Source of the DNA: Polydactylus sextarius
Lineage: Eukaryota; Chordata; Actinopteri; Polynemidae
Direction: 5' to 3'
Assembly (NCBI GenBank): GCA_016801845.1
Contig: CM028922.1
Span: 835,001 to 899,000, forward strand
DNA: 64,000 nucleotides
How positions within the stretch are numbered: position 1 is the first letter of the stretch; the number at the start of each line of letters is the position of its first letter. A model generated the notes under the pieces. It was not told the DNA's origin. It saw nothing but the letters and a program-made list of their open reading frames with translations, and did no database searches. The translations under genes were made by a program, and so were the position numbers. Positions 57,501 through 64,000 of the stretch are shown piece after piece.

Positions 57501-60500
57501 GGAGATAATATTCCCTCTGGTCAGAAGTGAAGAAACCTTTTAGAGGTGAAACATCCTCAGACAAGTTTAGTAGCTGTCATGTAACATTTAGAAAGTGTTT
57601 AATCATAAACTGAAGTTTTGTACAAATTGAATTTTCATCTCATGTTGCTGTTAAACGTATTACATCATCCTTTGTGTCGCCCACAAGAGTCAAACTCTCT
57701 CAGATATTTCAGGACTGATTCATCGACCAGCCCATCGAGCTGCTCCACCATCACGGCTAAAAAAACAGAAAAATAAAACATGCAGCATCCTCGGATATAA
57801 ACACCCCAAATGACCCAGCGTGGCGGCAGGATTTCAGGGACTGCTGAGTTCCTCATCCTGTTTACCTTCCCTTCAAACTCCGGTGACTTGGTCAGACAGA
57901 TAGAGACACATTAGTGAAATGTGAGAGACGCTTGGCTGGTGCATCCACACCAGACATGGATTCGCTGCAGATTCGCTGCATCGAATTCCCTGGCAACGCT
58001 GCATGGAGGGAAACATAATGCTGCCTAATGTTTATAGATTATTAGACACTGTGTGAGGATGTGACTTTGGGTTTTGTCCTTTTGTTTAAGTTTTTACTCT
58101 TCAGACTGTTCGACATCAAACCTTTTATTCCCGACATGTTCGCTGGTGTTTGTGTGTAAATTTAAAATCTAATCTCCGTGTCCTTCTCTCTTCTTTCAGT
58201 TTATGAAGTGGTGACTGTCACCGGTGATGTAAAAGGAGCCGGGACTGATGCTAATGTGTTTGTTACTCTTTTTGGAGACTTTGGTGTCTCGCCCAAGGTT
58301 CACCTTGCAAGCAAGTGAGTTTATAGGGATGTTATGTTGATTAATTATCATATACTTTAATACTTTAAGGCTCTAAATCAGCTCTGGATGATTCACTCTG
58401 CTCAGATTTAATTCATGTGTAACACTGTAACCTTGAGTCAGTTGAAGTAAGTTGTTAACTTTTAATCTTTTTTATTCCTCTCTGATCCTTCAGCACAGAA
58501 AAGAGGTATTTTGAATAAGTCTGATAAAAGATGGTTATGACTCTGTCCTTGTGTTTGCTTGTATTGTGATTATTGAGACTGTATGAGAGAGCATTCCTAC
58601 TAGATCAACACTAAATCGACCTCTTGACCTCTTTGTCAAAATCTAAAGAAGCAGAGCATCTTTAAGGACAAAAACTCTCCGTCGTGGTTCAGGAATCTCT
58701 CGTCCATACAGTCGTATAAAATGTCGGACACAGAATATCTGGAGTAAGGAGGAACTATGTGACATGGCAGGTCTTCTTTTCCATTCAGAGGCAAATGAAA
58801 GAAGACCACGATGTCATTTCTGCGGATGATCAAATGACTCTCAGGGGATCTTATCAGGAGCAGGCTCCCTTTATCTCTGCACACATTGATTGACAGCTAG
58901 GGTTACCTGTACAGCGTATAGGATATACCAATTTATTGTAAGTCACACTGGACCATGTCACCCACACCTTGTGGTGGTCTCATTCATCCACCCCAGATGG
59001 CACCAACATGCCATGTATACAGTATCTCCACGCTGTGTAACCGTGTTGCTCAGCTCATGAAATACCATACATGGATGTTGATATGGTCGCTTTTTTGTTC
59101 TATATGAGCCATACCGTAACGTAAGGAGTTTCACCTTACTCCGATATATATTAGGTCCTGCCTGTATTGTGTAATGACGGATGAAAAACTTGATAACATG
59201 ATACAGGTAAGGGAAGGATTGTTACGTCTCAGAGCGTATTTGCCACGATTGGTCAATCGAGGCACATTGGAAATGCAACTCTTTGGATATTCAGTGTGAT
59301 TCAGTGGCGTCGTTCAAATTGCATGAATTCCAAAGTTTGCACTGAGTTTGTTTCTTTAATAATAATCAAATGTCTCCCCGTCATTTTCCTACAGGTGATT
59401 TTTAACATAGAAACAGAAAATAAGGGCATGTATTCATGTGTTTTTTCTTTTTTTCAAATAGTAAACGACACCGTGCACTTTAATTATGTGAGCTTTGGCA
59501 TTGTGCACAGGTTGACTGTTGCAAGGAGAGGATAACAGATGGAGATGTGGGTCAGACACAAAGGGCAGGTGTTGTCTGTTGATGGAAAAGAAGGTGTCTG
59601 ATTCGCTGTGGTTGGCACAGGGGGTCTGAGTCGATTCATCTCCGTGAGGGGTAGAAGGACATGAGGAAGAGGAGGAGGAGTGAGCGTTGAAGTAGCTGAG
59701 ACTGAGGAGGTTTCAGATGATACCACTGCCCTGAGACCACCAGGGTACCTGAGGCCAGATCAGTCAGGGGATGTAATTAACTGTCACAGAGTTTAGTTCA
59801 GTCGTATCTTTTTACTCTTTCTCAATGAATTCACATCCCAAATTCTGACATTTCTCATGTTTCCTCAATTTACAGAAGCAGAAATGCATTTGAGAAGAAT
59901 AAAACGGATGTTTTTCGTATCAAAACGCAGAACGTGGGACCTCTGAAGAAGCTCAGGTGACAGAAGATACCCAGAATGCACCGCTGCAGCAGGGTCATAG
60001 TTAAGCGTAGCTCACACAGGATAACAGCAGCTTACTGAGGGGGTCACACCACAACATTTCTCGCTTATTTTCCAGCTGTGTAGCTGCAGCTGAAAGGATT
60101 TTATGGAGAGATGAGACGTTAAGCTCCATCTGTTACTGGAGCGATAATGATCAGTTACATCACGCTGCCACATATAAATAATAAAAACAAAGATATTTAA
60201 GAGTGGAGATGCTTATTTCCAAACTAGACAGAATTAGTCAGGTCTTACCTCCAAACACTAGTTAAACTGCAGACAAACCACACATGTTCACACTGAGGAG
60301 ACAGATGTGTTGTGACTGTAAAATGAATGAAAACCTGTAACGTTTTATTTTCCTCAGGATCGAACATGACAACACAGGGATGAGCGCCAGCTGGTTTCTG
60401 GACCGGGTGGTGGTGACCGACATGAACCGACCACATCTACGTTTCTACTTCGCCTGTACCAACTGGCTGAGTCGGGAAGAGGCCGACAACCTGATTGTCA

Positions 60501-63500
60501 GAGACCTGCTGGGAAGCCTGAACCCCATGGACGTCCCAAAACGTAGGTTACCATGGGAACAAAAGGTTCAGAAAAGATTCAAACTGTTTCCAGTATTTCC
60601 ACAGATGTTACTGGGTTTCAAAATAATCTTTCTAAAATACAATGGAGTATAGGGCCACACACAAAAAAATAGGCTAAATAAAAAATCTACTTCTATTAAA
60701 GTGATGGTCCACAGTAATTTAAACTTGAGATATTTTACGTTGGTTGAAGTAATATCCAGTTTGACCGTCTTGTTTTCACAACCAAATAGTTAACAATGAA
60801 AGTAAATGGGGCAGTCAGCCAAACGTATCTAAATTGTCATTTTTTAACCACTAATAAAGCTCAAAATATCACTTCACTTCAGCAGCAGCATGAATAGGGT
60901 CCCTACAACCAATGTTCCCTCTAATTTTTCATGTATCTGGGCATACACACAAGTTCTCTGAGCAAACTGAGGACTACTGTGAGCAACATCAGATATGCAC
61001 GCTTTATTTTTAATAAATAATGTACTATTATAATGTACGCAATAATGTACTAATCCCCTGTCCCATCTTGAGTCTTCGTACAGTTTTGACAGCTTTTAAA
61101 TGACTTTTATGCTGAACGTGACGCTTGAGATAGTCCAGCTTCCATTCAATCCACATTTTTCCCTCTGAAAACTCACTTGCTACTTTGGCATCGCTGCATG
61201 TTTTGCAGAGTAGACCTTTCTCACTTGAAAAGAAAAAAATCTCACCCAATTTCACCGCTTTTTCTTCAATTTGCACATACTCCGACAACCATTCCATCTT
61301 AAAAGAACTGCATTTCTTTTTTTACCGTAGCTTGGTGAGTGGATGTGTCGCTGCATGTTCGTTTCGCCATGATGCGGGGTTTGTATTAGCATCTATTAAC
61401 CTGCTAGCTAACCTGCACGGCGTATATAGGCGGGGCCCAGACGCAAGCACCGTCAATGCCATGATTGGCTTTGTACCGTAAGTGAACTGTATCATATCAT
61501 TGGCTAGACACCTGTCACTCACTGAGTGAGAAACAAAAAAACAATAATATTGGGCGAATTAATTAGATTAGATTAAGTCTAATATTAGATCTTAATTAAT
61601 ACGTTATGTTGATGTTGTTTCTGCGCTGGATAGATTTTCTTGTGCGCTGAGAATGTGCGGGCAGTGCGCGATTGCGCACGCGCGCAGCTTAGAGGGAACA
61701 TTGCCTACAACTATTTGGTTGTGAAAACAAAAGACGGTCAAACTGGATATTACTTCAACCAACGTAAAATATCTGTTGAGGTGGAGTTTGACTCGTGTTC
61801 ATGGTGAAATAGACTCTTAATTGACTTGATTGAATTTTAACCTTTAATCTTAAATCTTCCTCTAATTAATTTTGACTTTTTCTTCAGATGCAAAATTAAA
61901 AAAAAATCTTCCTCCTCTCATTCACGTCAACCTGCAACATCCAAAACATGTTTCTCCTTTAATTAATTTGGACTGTATCCACAACAGATAACAGTTTTTT
62001 TTCTTCTGAATTCTCCAACTACAATGACTTGACAGTATCACTACCATGTGCACCAGGACCAGTTGTATACATAGACGCCTGATAGCCCACAGATCTTCCT
62101 ACTGTTTCAGGTTGTAACTGAATTCCATCAGAGTGTAATCCTCAGATAAACCTGCAATGTGATCTAACTTTTCAGCGCCTGCAGTCAGTCAAGCAGAGCG
62201 TCGCTGAGGCCGAGGCTCAGATAAAGACGGGAGGACACTGCTTTGTTAGGGAGTGGTCCGAACAATATGGCTGCAACAAACACAACTGAGGAGAAATACA
62301 CACTCACACACACGTTGTTATGAATATTTAAACTGGAAACCATTTTAGCGCAGATTAGCAAATGACCTTTGTGAAGACAAAGGAAGAGTAATTAGTCCCA
62401 CTAATTATGTTTATATAATCCTTGAGGTGGGGAACATGTTGCTCATATACATTACTGTACTTACTGTACCGTGTTACTACTGTACACATGTTTGTTGTTG
62501 TTTTGTTTTGCAGTGAATAAATACATAGTGAGTGTGTTCACCCCTGATATGAAGGGAAGTGGAACTGACGCTGATGTTTTTCTAAATATCTTTGGAGAAA
62601 ATGGTGACACAGGTACGTCTGCAACAACACAACAGTGGAAACACGTCTATCACAGTCTCTTTGATCCTAAACTCTAGTTCACACTAGTCGACTCCACCAG
62701 TGATCTCCAGTGGTGGTGTCTGGTGGACTTGGTCCTCTGATGGTTGGTGAATCATCAGTTAATGATGAATGACTGGAGGAGTCGGAGGAGACTCGTCAAC
62801 AATAAACGACTGTAAATCACGGTGAGAAGCAGCGGCTACATCCTGTCTAGTTCACGTGACCAGACGTAGAGTTTGGTGACGTCACGGTGTGATCGGGAGT
62901 CAATCACTGACAAGTCTTGTAGTGTGAACACTACAGGTCTCAGACCAGTTGTTGAGACTCCACATCATGGGAACACAAGTCGCCAACGATCACGACAGAG
63001 ACTGAGACTCACTGATCCATGGTGAAGTTGACTGGTGTGAACTGGTGTGAACTAGACTTTAGATGAGCTTTAGCTTTGTTTTGCTTTTTTTCTGATTCAT
63101 AGATAAACACAGCAAGAGACATTCATTTTAAATGACAAACAACTCTTAACTTTATGTTTTATTTATCTATATTATCATCTATGTAATTTTCAGTGACTTT
63201 AGCTACATCCTCAGTGTTTATTCTCATTGTGAAATGTTTTGTTCATTGTCAAAGGAGAGAGACGACTGGACAGCGACAAAGACAACTTTGAACGAGGCTC
63301 CGAGGACAAGTTCACGATCGAGGCTCCAAACCTGGGCCGGCTGAGGAAAATCACTATCGGTCACAACAACAAAGGCTCCTCAGCTGGATGGTTTCTAGAT
63401 AAGGTACGTATCAACACGTACACATGTGTGTAATCTTTACAGATGTCTGATAGTGGGTAATGTCTCACTACAGGTGACAATCGATGACATGGGTAATAAA

Positions 63501-63932
63501 GAAATGTACGAGTTTTCAGTTAATCGCTGGTTTGCGATGGATGAAGATGATGGTAAAATACAGAGAGATGTGTTGGTCGGATCAATACAACCGATGGGTG
63601 AGAACAACAACAGATCGTATCATATCTAATCAGTTTGACGTCTGTGATACATTATATTTATATTTTTCTACATCTACTCAGGAATCATATACAACGTTCA
63701 AGTGATGACCGGGGATGTGAGAGGTGCAGGCACCAACTCAAAGATCCACATGGTCATGCACGGAGCCAAGGGGACAAAAAACAGCGGTAAAATGTTCCTG
63801 GAGGGCGGCGCTTTCGAACGTGGCCTCATCGACATTTTCAACGTGGAGATTTGCGAACTGATCAGTCCGTTGAGCAGAGTCACGATCGGACACGACAACG
63901 CAACTGTTGGCGCCGGGTGGTACTGTGAAAAG
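53684..63932 (+). CDS. loxhd1: Lipoxygenase homology domain protein LOXHD1, 5' part (truncated by window)
   Basis: Eight exons in the window, join(53684..54410, 58200..58314, 59876..59956, 60358..60542, 62514..62612, 63255..63403, 63474..63597, 63682..63932), give 577 residues with the frame open at the last donor. LOXHD1 is a stereociliary membrane-associated protein made of PLAT (beta-sandwich) repeats; human mutations cause deafness DFNB77. Residues 1-210 are Lys/Glu/Asp-rich and low in complexity; 211-242 match the family start (VDYAVIYQNELLNYH). PLAT1 runs from 243 (VYEVVTVTGDVKGAGTDANV), PLAT2 from about 372 (YIVSVFTPDMKGSGTDADV) and PLAT3 from about 496 (YNVQVMTGDVRGAGTNSKI). The GAGT(D/N) and HDN..G..(A/S)(S/G)W(F/Y) motifs are intact. 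The start is clear: an in-frame TAA lies just before the ATG. The remaining PLAT repeats lie beyond the window. Confidence 0.94.
54483..54538. repeat. (CA)n/(TA)n microsatellite
   Basis: Compound dinucleotide run just after loxhd1 exon 1. Confidence 0.95.
54545..58190. other. loxhd1 intron 1 interior
   Basis: No exon recognised. It contains a strong 21-bp hairpin at 56447-56494 and short ATT/AAT runs near 57045 and 57380. Confidence 0.4.
60725..61815. mobile_element. Foldback element family F, copy interrupted by a hAT element
   Basis: Left arm 60725-60909 (GATATTTTACGTTGGTTGAA...) and right arm 61704-61815 (TATTTGGTTGTGAAAACAAA...) match the 42.5-kb element. The inner hairpin is absent and a hAT insertion separates the arms. 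It lies in loxhd1 intron 4. Confidence 0.8.
60910..61703 (-). mobile_element. hAT transposon remnant with 15-bp TIRs and 8-bp target duplication
   Basis: The ends CAATGTTCCCTCTAA and TTAGAGGGAACATTG are perfect inverted repeats, and CCTACAAC flanks both sides (60902-60909 and 61704-61711), the 8-bp duplication expected of hAT insertion. The 794-bp element keeps a minus-strand frame at 61028-61297 whose C-x2-C...H-x4-H spacing (LLCKTCSDAK ... RHVQHKSHLK) resembles the zinc finger at the N terminus of some hAT transposases. The catalytic domain is missing, so it is a non-autonomous deletion derivative. Confidence 0.88.
62676..63056. mobile_element. Deletion derivative of the TIR element at 25.6 kb
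   Basis: It starts CTAGTTCACACTAGTCGACT and ends with related inverted sequence (GTTGACTGGTGTGAACT...). Its right part is almost identical to 26365-26600. About 700 internal bases of the other copy are absent. It lies in loxhd1 intron 5. Confidence 0.75.
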
Positions 63933-63960
63933 GTATCACACATAGTTTACATAACATGAT

Positions 63961-64000
63961 CAATTCAAATCAAATTAGTTTTATTTGTATAGCACCATCA
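63961..64000. repeat. Start of a common teleost interspersed repeat, cut by the window
   Basis: TTCAAATCAAATTAGTTTTA followed by TTTGTATAGCACCATCA resembles the widespread TTTTATTTATATAGCGCC repeat end. Confidence 0.5.

Noticed and set aside
1..64000. CRISPR array, prophage or bacterial operon
   Set aside because: The direct repeats are microsatellites or simple tandem arrays without unique spacers; the whole window has vertebrate intron-exon structure.

Overview
The window is nuclear DNA of a ray-finned fish, most likely a percomorph teleost. Genes are split by short GT-AG introns, two cytosolic ribosomal protein genes carry 5'-TOP starts, and there are many (CA)n/(TA)n microsatellites, foldback/MITE-type elements, a hAT insertion and a tRNA-SINE fragment. 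No prokaryotic or viral genome features are present. All gene models below were built by eye from splice consensus, phase continuity and protein-family recognition; no search was run.

Layout. 0.4-2.1 kb (-): a small six-exon gene whose 213-residue product is essentially three PABC/MLLE domains in tandem and nothing else. It diverges from rpl28 (2.7-5.2 kb, +). 5.9-7.5 kb (+): an unrecognised three-exon gene for a small secreted, His-rich, possibly GPI-anchored protein, followed by a foldback element. 9.3-10.6 kb (-): pdcl (phosducin-like, Gbeta/CCT co-chaperone). 11-21 kb: no confident protein gene; it holds dispersed repeats, a 9 x 11 bp array, a recurring GC-rich motif, a tandem duplication, a long imperfect inverted repeat and a possible spliced transcript. 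21.2-29.9 kb (-): complete ptgs1 (cyclooxygenase-1, 600 aa, 11 exons) with several mobile elements in its introns. 31.1-34.0 kb (-): rpl37, with two candidate box C/D snoRNAs in its introns. 36.4-50.6 kb (+): st8sia5 (alpha-2,8-sialyltransferase, 374 aa, 7 exons). 50.6-53.7 kb: intergenic, with an orphan CpG/NRF1-type promoter. 53.7 kb to the end (+): the 5' part of loxhd1 (PLAT repeats of hair-cell stereocilia), cut by the window after its third PLAT domain.

There is no operon logic. The order joins two vertebrate neighbour sets, pdcl-ptgs1 (human 9q33) and st8sia5-loxhd1 (human 18q21), with two ribosomal protein genes. The observation I rate most likely to be undescribed is the stand-alone triple-MLLE protein: the PABP peptide-binding module, tripled by exon-pair duplication and without RNA-binding domains. 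Other notable points are a COX-1 with COX-2-like residues lining its side pocket, a sister pair of intronic snoRNA candidates in rpl37, a long Lys/Glu-rich extension on LOXHD1, and a hAT element with 15-bp TIRs and an 8-bp target duplication nested in an older foldback element.
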